The notes: generated by a model from the letters alone, not told the origin. DNA of 64,000 nucleotides from Bostrychus sinensis (GCA_020698575.1 CM036251.1:33359288-33423287), one strand, 5' to 3'; counted from the first letter of the stretch, positions 11,516 through 24,599 are shown. Program-made: numbers and translations.

Positions 11516-14040
11516 TTTACTGTGCACCATTATTCACCAGTGGAGGATTGTACAATCCTGGCATACAGCTGTTGCTAATGAACGCTAGCTTTTTAAAAAA
11601 ATCTTTATGACTGTTAACCATGAGCACAAGATATTTTTATTTCAGTTTTAGGGTGGACTCAAATCAGAAGTGACAAAATTGCTTTTCTAAGCTCAGTTTG
11701 CCCTATTTGCATCTCCAGTCCTCAATGATGTTCTTTGCGAGTGGCAAGAGGGTTAAAACAGAACACAGTAACTGCTGTTTTGGCTCATTTTTCTCATTAG
11801 AGCTCCCCCTTCAGAGCACTATCGTAAATACTCACTCAAGTCCAGTTGACTCCTGTGTGATCCCTCACTTGGCTTTTGCGTTCTCATCCTCATTTCTATA
11901 CAAAGTTTTTTTTCTGCCATTTGGCTGATCTGCCAGAACAAAATTCAATAAATAAAGCCGTTGTTTTGCTCTAACAGCAATGCGCCACTTTCTCGCGAAA
12001 CTTGGGACTTAAGTGACACTGGCTCAGAGACACTCACTGATGCAAGTGTCATTTTCAGCCCAGAGATACCAGGGGAGATGCCAGACGCTTCATTTACCCC
12101 ACAACAACTCATTTAACCATCACACAGAAACAGTTTATTTAAGGTAGAACAATTACTGAGTTATGCGTTAAAATGCGACTTTTGAGCCTGGGAAATTTCT
12201 TTCAAGTGTCTATCAAATTTTGCTCCATGAATGGTGGTCACTGGTGTCTGGAGTCTATGAACATCACCAAACACTGGATTTCTTATTTTATTATGCTTTG
12301 CCAGGCCTTTACTCCAACTGCCTTCAGTCTGAAAGAGATGAGATTGGCAATGCAGTTCTCTTTCAGAAAAAGGGGGTTGTTGTGGTTGGTCAACAAAAAT
12401 ACTAATGTACCATAGCTAAACTGGACAACACTGAGATGACACAATACAACAATATCTATGGCAGTATCAAAAACAACAACTCAAATGTCATATTTATATT
12501 TGTTTAAAATTTATTTTTTTTAGCTTTTTTTTTTTAAAGTAAATTAATAAATTACTCCTCTTAAGTTCAGCTGTAATCCCAGAATTCCACGAGTTTACAT
12601 TTAACAGAAATACAGTTCTTCTTTATATCAGTTCTAACGCCTGTTTTTAAACATGTCCTCTCCCCTAAGATTATATTTATCATCTCTATCTTCAAACATA
12701 AACAATATGCTATTTAGCAATTTTTTACTTTCTACATAAATAATGCTGTATTAGGACTCACTAAATCATAGAATTTTACGGCTTGAAATTTGATAAATAT
12801 TGGTTTAGTAGATTCATTGTAAGCAGAATGGTTGATGATTCTTATGTTTTTTTTTTTTTTTTTTTTTTTTTTCTGTAAAATAAAAATTGGTTTTGTATTT
12901 GTTGCATAAGTCTGCCCCCAAACTTCAACACAGTAGGTCATATATGGTAGAACAAGAGAGCAATATGCATGTATAGTGTAGTTTTGTTTAAAATATACTT
13001 AATTTTAGAAAGGATTGCAGTTGATTGTGATATTTTTGTTTGAATATGCGTTATGTGCTGTTTATCTTTAATTTGTCCATTTTATTTGTGAAAATAAAAT
13101 GTCCAAGTTTATAGAGCAGATTTAAATTGTGCTGTAACTGGCCAGATGCATGCTGGGAAATAAGCCAGAATAGTTTCCTGTTTGAGGCACAAATTCTCCT
13201 CCAACAGTTGGCTCAGGTCCTGTTAACCTTGGAATTATCTCCTCTCTCTGTGATGATACAAGGTCTTCTGCTGGAATAAGACAAAAGTGGTCGAACCACT
13301 CTCTTGTGAATGAATAAAATAATAATAATAATAACCTGATCCCTTAAGGACAGCATCTTTTATAATTTCTGATAACACAAATTATAATACGGCCTTGAAA
13401 ATGACAGTTATTATTCGCCTAGACAGTTGTTACTTAAAGTTTTCCTCATAAACCTCTATTTTGGTTCATCACTGGCCTGGTGCCACCAGCTGCACCTGCT
13501 GCGGACACACAGTTTGTCACGTCCACTAAATTTCATCCAGGTCAATATTATGGAGTTATAAAAAAACATTAAGTAGCCATTCTAATGTGCCACTCCTCCT
13601 TTATAGTTTAAATTCCCCCAGTGGTCATTTCTATCATAGCAGCCTCTGTCTGCTCTTATCACCCCTCCTTTCTCTACTCTCTAGCTGCTGCCCTCTCTGC
13701 ACATTTTTTTTTCCTTTTTTTTTTTTCTACTCTGTGACTCAAATGTTAGACTATAACTGAGTGTTGTAATAATAAGTAAGCATAAACAAATTGCAGAATA
13801 AAAGTAAATATAAGTAAATATAATTAGAAACCACAAAGTATGATTGTAATAAAGACTGTGTATATAGTTGATAAATTGCAAGGTTACTCATAACTTTCTT
13901 CATTGCTTTCTAAAATTAACCTCATCACATCACTATATATAATAGAGTATTTGATTTTGCTTATGTTTAAAGATATTTTATTTTAATCAGATCAAAGTTT
14001 ATTACACATTGAGCCCCCACTGGATGTGGGAGGGACTCAC
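11516..14040. other. Unassigned AT-rich sequence
   Basis: No gene is recognised. It contains poly(T) runs at 12847-12872 and 13704-13727 and a short (AAT)n at 13320-13335 that may be a retroposon tail. The ORFs are short and of low complexity. Confidence 0.4.
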
Positions 14041-14049
14041 AACTAGCAT

Positions 14050-16092
14050 TGGACAATCTACTAAACTTTTAAGAGAGAGACAGCAGAACTGGTAGAAGCT
14101 GTGAGACTCCGTACTGAAGCAGCTGTGAGGAAATGCAAAGGACTCAGAGGAAACGAGGCAGCGATGAAGCAGCAAAGAAAGCAGTTGGTTATGTGGGACC
14201 TTTTAGGAGAAAGTATACAGTCTGTGTGTGCAGATGAATGCAGAGAAATATGAGGGAAATACAGTGAAGTTGACAGAAAGATGTTATTGACTTTGACTCA
14301 TACAAGACTGTATGAGAACAGAGTTTGGACTGACAAAGGTGCAAAGAAGGACAAAAAAGTACTATGGCACTATCATGATGGAAGTCTAGTGGCACTTAGC
14401 AGACTATCAAGCATGTTAGCTACAGAAGCTCACAAGCTAGGACACATTTTGAAAACTACCTCATTATGGTGACAAAAGTATGTAAATATTTTGTCATACA
14501 ACATTTTGGAGTTTGGTTGAGAACAAATTACATTCTGTAAAGGTATTTGGCTAAAATCATTAACTTCATCAACATGAAAAGGGCTGTGCAATAAATTGAA
14601 TTATAAATTGTACTCTTCATTGTGACCCAAAATAATTGTGATTATGATTTTTTCCATAATCGAGCAGCCCTAGTGGGATGCCTTGCCATTAGCGCTGATG
14701 GCAATGCGATCCACACCTGACAAACATCTGAATCTCTCTCCACATGAGATCTTAACTGGGAGAACGATGGACACTCCTCTCCAAACTGAAATAAGTGTCC
14801 TAGAAATGACCAAGACCATGAAATCTCTGACTACTACAAGTCAGTTACTAACTTGAGCCTAGTTCTCTCCCAACAGGTCCTGAACCTCGAGGATTCTCCT
14901 GACACCACACTGAAAGAACTAATCAAACCTGGTAACCGGGAAATGGTAAAGACTATTTAACCTCAATGGACTGAACCCAAATTTTTAGGTCCATATAAGG
15001 TACTTAACAGCCGCTCTAGAGCAGTTAGAGTCGAAAAAGACAGACAAAAGTCAAAAGAGCAAGTTGAGTCATTGGATCCATATCACTCACTGTGTTAGGG
15101 CCCATCCTCCTGAACGCTCATTAGAACAGATTAGAACTGATTTGGCCTGACTTACTTAACCATGACTTGCATTGCCAGGTGCTCCATCAGAGGCACCATG
15201 CTCACCCTATTTCTGTTTACTATTCTGATTGTCCCACCTATTTTCTGGTACTTCGAATCAGGCCAACCTACCACTTCTCTTAATACTCATGACAGGACTA
15301 AAAGAGGAGCCCAAGATCCGTTCTCATTGGTTTGGAACGCTACCACCTTTCTCAGATTAAGTGAAAAAAAAAAAAAAAAAAATAGATGGTATAATTGGCT
15401 TTCTACCTGTGCTAATTTATAACTCTCAGGACAACCATGCCTAGTATGTACACTTTATTATCCAGACTCAAGCTCCTTTTCTTATATTTCTAATCATCTT
15501 AGTTTCCCAAACTCTTACTTAGATTAGCACTATTTCTGACTCTTAAGTTAAACATGGGGAAAGTTAAATTTTTAGATTATTATTTTGGGGGTATTTGATG
15601 TTTTTCGTTTAAGGTTGGTTTAATCATATTCATGTACGAGTACTGTGGATCTATATAAGTGTCTCTGGACGGTTGCTGGGGCAGCAGAACCATGAGATTC
15701 TTTTCCCATCTGAAAGTCAGAAGGTTACAGAACATAGAACTGCCTGATGGGTTTTTCGGTCTCATGCTGAATAGATCCACATGCTTATATTATTCTTATT
15801 TTATTTTTATGTTTGCCTATTGCAGTCATGTAAGAGTAATGTATGGCATGGAGGGTTACAATGGCTCCAGATTACAACGGATAATCTGTACATGGTTAGT
15901 TTAGATTACTCTTGGTTGTGTTTTGCTTTGGCATAATAGGTTATGGGTTTGTCTTTTGATTTTTTCTTGTGGATTTTATATTATGCTTTAGAGAGGTTTA
16001 GTTTTTCTTGTTTTTTATTTTTTATGTTTGTGTGATGTCTTTGTTTTTAGAGGTTGTTTCACACCATGTGATATGGTGTGAAAAGGGGGAAT
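14050..16092 (+). pseudogene. Endogenous retrovirus remnant: broken pol (RNase H, integrase) and env start
   Basis: In order on the plus strand: an RNase H C-terminal signature around 14130-14180 broken by a frameshift; an integrase N-terminal-like segment with His residues (14380-14450); an integrase C-terminal segment (about 14690-15070) with stops; and an env-like ORF start at 15162-15421 with a hydrophobic leader, a basic T-K-R-type site and an N-x-T sequon, cut by a poly(A) run at 15364-15381. The rest up to 16080 has no recognisable env. Gag, protease, reverse transcriptase and the 5' LTR are absent. It cannot encode functional proteins. The class is uncertain, possibly gamma/epsilon-like. 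Confidence 0.6.
14577..14672. mobile_element. Small hAT-type MITE within the retroviral remnant
   Basis: It starts GGGCTGTGCAAT and ends ATCGAGCAGCCC, the inverted ends common in small fish hAT-derived elements. It separates two pol segments, so it probably inserted after the retrovirus. No target duplication is evident. Confidence 0.45.
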
Positions 16093-16620
16093 TGTTGAAT
16101 ATTTCTACATATGGCTTTGCGTATTACCACTAAACTATATTTTGATGCACTACTGCTAAGGTTAATAAATGCTTCAATAGTACTAAGAATGCTTTGATTC
16201 TAAAGGATGTTTTTCTCCTTTCACTCAAAAGGTCACTCTGCGATTACATTGTGCATTTGCAAAAGTGCACAATAATGAGCTGGTTACAAAGTTAGGAAAC
16301 TCAAGGTTACAGGTGGGGGGTCCCATGGCCCTGCCGTTGCGTGGGACGCTCCTGAAGATAACAAAGATTACGCACTGCAGTAATGAGAACTCTGGCCTGG
16401 TCGAGGCACAGGAGTTTCTTGAAGAATACATTTTAATGATATGCAGAAATCGTCATACATTGTCATACATAGTATAAAAACTGTGATCACTCCTTTTTGG
16501 ACGGCTTGCTCACCCTATCCCTTTCAGCAGGGCCTGCTGTTGTAACCTTACCTGTGTGATACTGAATAAACCTTCTGACTTGATTATACTTATGAATCAT
16601 CGTCCTCTTTGATGCTTACA
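16093..16620 (+). repeat. 3' LTR of the endogenous retrovirus
   Basis: A purine tract (AAAAGGGGGAAT, 16081-16092) precedes TGTTGAAT at 16093. The block ends CTTACA at 16620, giving TG…CA borders over 528 bp. A TATAAAA at 16473-16479 and an AATAAA at 16565-16570 sit at spacings expected for U3 promoter and R-region poly(A) signal. No second copy was found upstream, so the provirus is 5'-deleted. The next base enters a Tc1 relic. Confidence 0.65.
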
Positions 16621-17684
16621 CCCAAAATGAACAATCCTAATAAGTCGTTGTTTGTTTGTGGGTCTTTCTGCCTTAAGTTTTGTCTTAAACAGGTGTAATT
16701 CATGCTCGATCGGTCTGAGAACTGTTGACTGACCCCTTGCTATTGCAGAATATTTCACTTATTTTCTTTAAAAAAAACTCCTCAGTTGCTTTTCCAGCAT
16801 GTTTTGGGTCATTGTCCATCTGTGCTGTGATGCGCTGTCCATGAACTTCGTGGCTTTTGTCTGCATCTGAGCAGAAATTATATCCCTATACACTTCAGAA
16901 TTCATCTGCTGCTTCTGTCTCTGTTACATCATCAGTAAACATCAGTGACCCAGTGCCATTGGAAGATCTGCATCTCATGGATCACACTGCTCCTCCATGT
17001 TTTACAAAAGATGTAGTGTGCTTTGGATCATGAGCCTTCTCCAGACTTTTCTCTGCCCATCATTCTGGTACAGGTTCAAAGAAGACTGTTTCAGAACTGG
17101 GCTGGCTTCTTTAGGAGTTTTTGGCCAAATCTAATGTGGCCTTTGTATTGTTGAGGCTGATGAAGTCTGCACCTTGTGGTGAGCCCTCTGTATTTTCTCT
17201 CATAAAGGCTTCTGGTTATAGTGGACCTAGACACTGATAGATCTACTTCCTGGAGAGTGTTCTGCACTAAGGTGGATGTTGTGAACGGGTTTTTCACCAT
17301 TTTTCTCTCCAGCCTAAGGGTGGTTTGGTTCACTTCCATTGAGTTACCGTATGTTGTGATTTCACACATACAGCTTTCATTTACAAATGTAACACCTGGA
17401 ATAAAGTCCAGACCTTTTACCTGCTCAGTTTATGATGGATTAATGAGGGAAATAGCCCATGTAGCTCAAGAAATAGCTTTTGAAGCAACTGTCCAAATAC
17501 TTTTGAGCCCCTGAAAAAGAGGCAGCTGCACATTAAAGAGCTGCAATTCTCCAATTTGGACATAAATACTCTTAAATTACAGCTAAAACTCTGCACTTCA
17601 AGCACCTATAACTGTATTTTAAATAGTGTTGGTAAAAAAGCTAAAATAACAGTTAGGGTCTAAATACTTATGGACCTAACTGTA
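16621..17684 (-). pseudogene. Tc1/mariner transposase relic
   Basis: Minus-strand frames read as Tc1 transposase with breaks: an S-V-S-R-S-T-I helix-turn-helix part, a Y-R-G-L-T-T-R-C linker and a K-K-P-A-Q-F block (17369-17091), then a D-P-K-H-T-T / K-H-G-G-type catalytic-region segment (about 17060-16930) and a C-terminal stretch with stops. The right end at 17660-17684 has a Tc1-like terminus (CTTATGGACCTAACTGTA). The other end is missing where the retroviral LTR begins. Confidence 0.75.
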
Positions 17685-17689
17685 CATAA

Positions 17690-18960
17690 TAAAATAGTGC
17701 AAAATTAACCAATGTCTTGACTGTAGACTCTAAACCAGGGTTTTAGTTATTTTCATATTACTCATATTATACAGTCTCACTGCTGTTGGCAGGTTGTACT
17801 GATAGTCTGAAATTATTCCTGTTCCGCAGTTGTTTGTGAATTGTGTCTCATCTCTCTGACTAACTGAATGGCAGCCTGCTCTCTCCTGCTCTGAAGTGAA
17901 GGAAGTTCAGGTGATGTTCCTCTGAAGATGATCTTAAGGGCTCTCTTTTACACCCTCTCCAGCTGTGCAGCCTGGCTTTTATTACATCCCACAAAGAGGA
18001 CACTCCTGTATTCCAAACATGGCCTCACCAGCATGGTGTAAATAGTTAAGCCAAAACAGTCAGGAAATGTAGGTGCTTGGAAGCTTTCCTTACCATTTGG
18101 TCTATGTGAGAGTACCCACTGAGGTCAGAGTCCAGGTAAAAATCAAGGTATTTTGTGGTGGTAACAACTGGGAATTCCTCCACAGATTTATCCCCATTGA
18201 GCTGCATGCTGTGTTCTTCAGCCCATTTATCCAACTGCTGGGCTTCCAGTTCTGTCTCGGTTGATGTTGTTTAAAGGGATGGCTCATGACAGCCCTATGT
18301 CGTCTGCATAGCCAATGTCCACAGTGTCCTGAAGAATTGTTTATCGAGTAAACATATACAGAAGGAAAAGATATGGGGAAATGACACCTCCCTGTGGAGG
18401 GATGTGGGATGTGACCTCAGCCCAAGGACAGTAAAAACCGTTGGCCATGATCTTTTAACCTTGCTGTGAGGTGGCTGTGCAACCAGGTTAATATTTTAGG
18501 GCTCAGCTCTAAGTTGTCCAGAGTTTGCATTAGCCTGCTATCATCCACTCGATCAAATGCTTTTGACATGTCATGACATGCTAAAAGAACCCTGGCCATT
18601 GTAGGCTGTTTGCTGTCAGCAGCCACTAACCAGGAATATACAGATTTAACAAGGGCTGTTGAGGTGTTGGCCTTAGGAAGATAGGCATGTGGGTTTTTAT
18701 ATTTGGACAGAGCTGTTGGCATAATGTTTTTGGCTGTAAAATGTTCCTGTATTTTTCCAACACAGGATGTTAATGATACAGGCCTTTGGATAGGATATGA
18801 GTCTTTGGTATGGGAACTGCATTTGAATCCGTCCATGCAGTTGAAACTTTCCCATTTGCATAAGATGCATTCAGAATATGAGTTATAACAGAAGCCAGGT
18901 CTTCTGCATTGTTCTTCAACAGCCACGGTGGAATCCTAGGTCCACAGGCCTTTTGAGTAG
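17690..18960 (-). pseudogene. CR1/L2-type LINE reverse-transcriptase relic
   Basis: Minus-strand frames (18926-18417, 18287-18046 and beyond) give a typical non-LTR reverse transcriptase: a P-V-S-L-T-S-C-V-G-K block, a D-M-S-K-A-F-D-R-V-D motif, and an intact Y-A-D-D catalytic tetrapeptide at 18310-18299, followed by thumb and C-terminal segments to about 17800. Frameshifts and stops break it into pieces. The endonuclease is missing, so it is 5'-truncated. Confidence 0.8.
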
Positions 18961-19844
18961 CTAGTTTTTTTAAGGGCCTGTTTCAAAAGCCTTATACTGC
19001 AGAGTTGTGCATCTCCAGTGACAGGTGACAGAGGGAAGACTAATGAGGAAGATGTGTTGCTGATCCATACCACAGCAAAATGATGGTTTAAGGCCAACAG
19101 TATAGTCTCAGTTTTGCATTACAGCAGAATTTACCACCTTTTGTAAAGAGGACAGTACACTCGGGATAAGGGGCCAAAGGCCAAAGTGGCATGTTCCATT
19201 TTTTCCGACAGTTTGGAGCCCTTTGGAAAATCACTTGTACTGACCCACACAATATACAGTCCAGATTCTGTAGAAACAAAGCGTGTCTGTCAAGTATGCT
19301 TCAGGACCCACAGAATTTAGACAACAGAAGTATCTTCAGTCTAACAAACAATGCTCTCTAAACAGGAACAACTTGAAATTTTCAAATATATCTCCTGCTT
19401 CAGACATTTCATGTTGTCACTCGTCACTAGTTTAACAGTAGTGTGGCATCTGATGTCAAGAAGCTTCTGGCATTAGCTTTCTCTGAGCACTCTCCCTCTG
19501 TCTGTATGAGGTTTCACTAATGTGTTATCTAAACATAAAGGTGAAAGGTTAATGGCATACTTTATACAAACATACACAGCATGTACAAGAATAATCCTGT
19601 CATAAAGCAGCCCGCCCTTTGTTCGTTGGAAATCAATACTACGAGTGTGAACATAAGCCATTGTTAGTGACACCGGTGTAAAAATAGCAGTTGTTAGTAT
19701 GAATGTGTGGGCACTTGATCTTCCTCACACTGTCCAGAATGAATCTTTCCAGTTGGACCAGTCGCTGCCGTTACTCCAGAGTATAAAGATAAGTTTGGAC
19801 TCAACCAGTTAGGTTCCCTGTTTTGCTAAATCGACTTTTTTGAG
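18961..19844. other. Unassigned sequence
   Basis: No gene or clear repeat is recognised. The first 100 bases may be further LINE sequence. The short frames at 19088-19279 and 19473-19673 have no family features. Confidence 0.35.
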
Positions 19845-19852
19845 GTTTTAAC

Positions 19853-20814
19853 CATCGGCGTACCGTGAGGGCAAGCAAGGCAAGCAGTGCTTGACCAATC
19901 AAATCTAAAAAACACACAGCTTAAAACTATAAAATAGAAAATAAAATAGAAAATAAAAAAAATGTATAGAAATTAAATCGCTATCTTTTCAAACATTTCA
20001 TTTTGCCGTTCACTTCCATAGAGAATCAGTCTATTACCTGCTTCCAGTCACTGTGTACTTTTCTGCACCCTGCTGGCCACTCCAGTACTGTCAAAGCAAG
20101 CCAGGTTGCCTCTCTGTCATTTATTTCTGTCATTTTCACCTCTGTGGAGGCGGAGTCATGGTGTACTGTTTCTGCCTGGGGCTTGTGAAGCTGAGGGCCG
20201 AGCAGCAATTTGTTTTGGAGGGTTGCATGCGTGCTGTGGTCAATCTCAGGCTCAGTGACAGAGATCTCTGGCTGATAGCAGCAGGCGACAAGCAGCAACC
20301 TTTTGAGCTGGCTTGAGTAGAGAGGTGAGTGTAGTGAGGCGGTGTTTTTAAATGGAGGTTTGTGGTGTGGCTTCTTTTGAGGTTTTATTACAGTGAAGCA
20401 GCATTAACAGTGCACTGGTCTGGTGTTGATCTCAGAGTGAGTCCAGATGAACAGGCCTCCCTCATCTGTGAGGCTGGAACCTCACTCATCCATCCATCTT
20501 CGTTTTAGAACTGAAGTTAAAACAAAAACTGAGAGCACATTCTTTGATAAGGCGACAGAGAAGGCCAGCTTTGTGGAAAAAAATGGTTGTAATGACACTG
20601 ATTTGTAAACAAACAGAGCTGTTACTATAATTAAGTAATTATAGAGGAAGAGTGTGAGATAGTTTGAAACAGCCTACTACACAAATAATGATGGGATTGC
20701 AGTTACCCAAGTCATTTTTAATAAAATTTAAATTAAATAAATATGTTGTCATAAAAAACTTAATGAAGTCAAGGTGTCTGCTTGCCCGCTTGAAAAAATC
20801 ACCGCACGCTACTG
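19853..20814. mobile_element. Non-autonomous hAT element with 8-bp target duplication
   Basis: The perfect 8-bp direct repeat GTTTTAAC flanks it (19845-19852 and 20815-20822). The ends are imperfect inverted repeats: CATCGGCGTACCGTGAGG… at the left and the reverse of CAGTAGCGTGCGGTGA at the right. It is 962 bp long and no transposase is visible. The 8-bp duplication is diagnostic for hAT. Confidence 0.85.
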
Positions 20815-20867
20815 GTTTTAACTATGTTTTAACCCTTATGCTCTGTCAAGGGAAATTTGTGTAGTTA

Positions 20868-21365
20868 AGGGTGCATTTATTGAGATAATCTTGGCTGTGA
20901 TTGTTCAATATCCATGAAAATTGTCAAGAAAGTGTGTTTTGCAATGACTTTTGACATTTCTGAGTTTCATCCATATCTGATGTACTTTGAATGTGTAAGG
21001 TGTTTTTATTTTTTTACGTTAGTGCTGTTAGTGGAAATTTGTGAACCATAGACTTCCATTAAAAAGTCATTTGTTTTGTCGTTTTGTAAAATTTCGCAAT
21101 TCTCTTTAATTTTACAGAATTTTATGGAGTTTGGTGCAGGAAAATGAAAAATAAAAGACAAAATCTTTTTTTCACTTTTCATTAAAGGGGGCTCAAAAAA
21201 TGTGTTTTGAATGGAAGTCTATGGTACACAAATTTCCACTAACAACATAAATATAACTTTTTTATTCAACCTGACAGAAAACCAAAACAAATAATGCACC
21301 AAAGTCAATCTTCTCACAGATTATTGAGATTGGTCAGTTATTGAGTTTTAGTGTATTTTAGAGTG
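20868..21365. repeat. Fold-back (inverted-repeat) element
   Basis: A well-conserved inner pair, 21026-21063 against 21212-21246 (TGTTAGTGGAAATTTGTG… / …CACAAATTTCCACTAACA), is separated by about 150 bp. Weaker complementarity continues outwards on both sides. It is probably a MITE-like or palindromic transposon. The outer boundaries are uncertain. Confidence 0.6.
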
Positions 21366-21599
21366 TATTTAAAAAAAAAAGAAAAACAACTTAAAAACTT
21401 GGATTTAGAAAGAAATTTAGAGAAGATTAAAATATGGTAATTTTGTGAATTTTTCAAATTTACTTACTCAATTTTACTTAGATATTAGGGAGGATCTTTA
21501 TAAATTATTTTTTTGGAATATTTATTAAAACTACCTTCATTGCCCTGTATAAGGCTTATAAATTGGTGTATTAGAAAATATAATAATAATATTAATAAA

Positions 21600-22880
21600 C
21601 TGTGGACTCTGTGGGACTTAAAAAACCTCATCCAATCGTTTTTGTCAGGAGCATATTAACCATTGTTCCACGGACTCGCCAATCATTCTGACTTCCTGGT
21701 TTCGGCGATGCGTGCACGTTCTTGTGCCTGCGCATGAGTACGCAGTATGTTTATGTAGTCCGGCACGAGCCTCATCATAGCGCAGACAGCCTGACTTCGA
21801 AGAGCACAAAGGCTCAGGAAAACCATGAACTGGGCGGTTGCAAAAGGAAAACTGTTTTTGAAGTGTACCAGAGGAGGAGGAAAACCGTATAGGAGCAGAA
21901 TAAAACTCATGTGGTTCTTGGCGATTCTTTCAAAGGATGGCGTGCGCTGTAGGAACAGAAAGGGCTTCAGACCGATGTATTGGTTGTCAAGTTTATGCTG
22001 GACAGGTACGTTTATCTTATCTTGAAAAAAATGCAACCGTCAGTTTGCTAATGCTACCAATAGCAGGAGGACATATTTCTGCTGTGCATGTGACTGGGTC
22101 TGTGTGGGGAACTTGGTCAAAGGTTGCACAGACAAACACTGCTGGTCTAGGTTTAGGTGAATCTCTGCTGACTCGTGTTCCAACGCTCGTGCACGTCGCT
22201 GTGGAGGAGTTCCTTGGAAAGGAACAGTGAAGGGCGGGGCATGACGCATGCACAGTATTCAAAAAAGGACAAACAGTCGCTGGTTTCTCAGCAGTCCAAA
22301 AAAATCCTGCCTAATATCATTAATTTTGCAAAATTGTATACTGTTTGCTACAGAAAAATGGAAAATAAAAGAAAAACATTTTTTTTTTTTTTTGAGGAAA
22401 GACCGTCCTTCGTGTGCCGCACTGTTTGCTTTGTTTTGGCTAATGCTACTGCTAGCACAGTCCCCAGAGGGACGCAAATACTGATTGTGGAGACTCCGCA
22501 GACGCTAAAAACACTCATAATCAAAGAGAAACAATTTGTATTACCTCTGTAAAAGCTTCATTCGGTAGGCAGTAAACTGGTAAAAATGAACAGGTGGTGT
22601 GATGTGCAGCCTGCAGCAGTAACTTGTGTAGCCTACTTTGTTTTTGTATGCTAATTAGCCATGTATGCTCGATGGCTATTTGCAATGTAAAGCATCAGAA
22701 GTAACTCTTCTTAATGTTTAATTTACACATTCACAGATGTGCATTAAATTAGTTACTTTTTAAAATATGCAATGAGACGCAAGAGTATCTCTTATTCAAT
22801 TACTCAATTAAGCAAACAAAATAATTAGATAGATTACTTAATTACCAAAATAATTGATAGCTGCAGCCCTAATCCTGTAT
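21600..22880. mobile_element. Possible hAT-derived sequence (right end only)
   Basis: It ends 'aattgatagctgcagccctaat' (22852-22872), a common fish hAT terminus preceded by ATTA-rich subterminal sequence. The matching left end was not found. The GC-rich part 21690-22230 has several short open frames, none recognised. Confidence 0.25.
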
Positions 22881-22964
22881 GCTATATTCTATTGTATCTA
22901 TTAGCATCATGTTATTATTAGATATGCTAATATGCCATTTTATACTCTGTCCATTCTCCACCGT

Positions 22965-23070
22965 TGCCAGCAGAGAGCGACAGACACCTAGTCCAAGCAT
23001 TCTCTGCAAAGTCAAAGTAACAGCTCCCCAACAAAAGACGTTTTCTATACATATACATTATTTTAAGTTA
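22965..23070 (-). repeat. Interspersed repeat fragment (family shared with 33790 and 54430)
   Basis: The reverse complement matches 'cttttg-ggggagctgttactttgactttgcagagaatgcttgg' at 54473-54540 and its relative at 33895. It is an unclassified fish repeat; only the left part is present here. Confidence 0.55.
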
Positions 23071-24585
23071 TAAAATGTGAAATACTAATGCAATCCAACA
23101 CTATTTCAAAAAGCCTGAAAAAGCATAATATGTGAATGTGTGATATGTGATAAAGTATCTAAATGGAACCATCCCCCTCTTTGTCTTTAGCATATGATTG
23201 GTCAAAAATTTCAGTCCCTGGTCTAATTAGCTTCTATCAAAAGTGCTTCCCAGTAAAGTCCAAATGAGTCTCATTTTTCAAGAGATGATTTTTATTATGC
23301 TGCTGCTGACTGAAAAATGTGTTTTCTTCAAATACAAGAGTGAAAAATGGGAACATGTGTGCATCTTTAATCACATTTCCACTAAAATCTACATTATGAT
23401 GGACATAAAGCCAATGGAATGCCTAGGTTAGATATGCAAGAATATGTGCCCTGCCAATGGCAATGTGTGGGGGTCTATTATACAGTGTTGGGATATTCAG
23501 TTTAGTTCAGATAAGTGTGACTGTGAGGACACTCGGGCTTCACACTGTTCAAACACAGCATGCACTGTGTAGTCAATGAGCATCAGAGGTTTTAGATTCC
23601 CAAATTAAATCTATACATACTTCAGAAGGACCTCAGGACTTGCAGAATCCTAATAAATATCAGCCATCTTGGAAATGGATTATTGATCTTGATCTTGTTG
23701 ATATGAGACAGTAGACAGTGCTAACCACTCTGCCACTATGCATCCTGTAACGTTAACATGAACAGATGGGGAAAAAATTAATACTACAAAATAAAAAAGT
23801 AATTTCGCCATTACTAATTACTAAAATGTGTTTCCAAGTCATTGTTTTCAACTTACATGATGCAGTTTCTCAGCTGCCAACCTGGTGATCTTTGACCCTG
23901 ATTAACATCAAGGAACCATCCACATACATCTATATATTAGGGAGTTTAAAAGATAAATAAATTAAATAAATAAATAATGCATTAATTGTGTATAGCACTT
24001 TTCTAGACAATTAAAGTCACTCGTGATTTGCATATTGATTTTGCATGGCTTTTACACCGGATGCCCTTCTTGATGCAACCCTCTCCATTAAAGGTGTTCA
24101 TGGTTAATCGGTTGATCAATTAATCAGCATTAATCATTCATCAAAAGCATTAATAATTAATCCAGCCTTGGGCATACTGGCTTGTGACCCCTTTTGGCTG
24201 GATTAGACAGAACTATTGTATAAATCCATAAATGCCCAAATAATATATGGGCCTATGCTAACAAACATTTAGAAAACTGTTTTAAATACGGTGCCTGTAT
24301 GTTTTACAGTGAAAAATGGTGACTACAACAAAGATTTTGCATAAATGTAACTTCCAAACACTTGTTTAAAATATTGTTCCTAAATAGACCTGACAATAAT
24401 GTGAGTTGATGTGTTTTTTTTTTGTTTTTGTTTTTTTGTTGGGGTTTTTTTTTGGGGTTTTTTTTTTTTTTTTTAATTACATATCTTCAAAAATACAGTG
24501 GTTCCATCTTGAATTTGGAGGAAAAAAATAAGTTGCCAAAATCCTGCGCTGTGCAGTGTGCCCGCTGTTTGGATTGTTTATGAGG
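23071..24585. other. Unassigned AT-rich sequence upstream of gnrhr
   Basis: Nothing gene-like is seen. A SINE tail fragment with 'aatgcatta…tagcacttttctagacaattaaagtcact' lies at 23965-24020, and a T/G homopolymer-rich block at 24414-24475. Any distal receptor promoter elements would lie here, but none can be named. Confidence 0.4.
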
Positions 24586-24599
24586 AGGAGGCGGCAAGA

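Noticed and set aside
15162..15421. Independent small membrane protein gene
   Set aside because: Position after integrase sequence and before a polypurine tract and LTR fits the start of a retroviral env remnant, which is cut by a poly(A) run.
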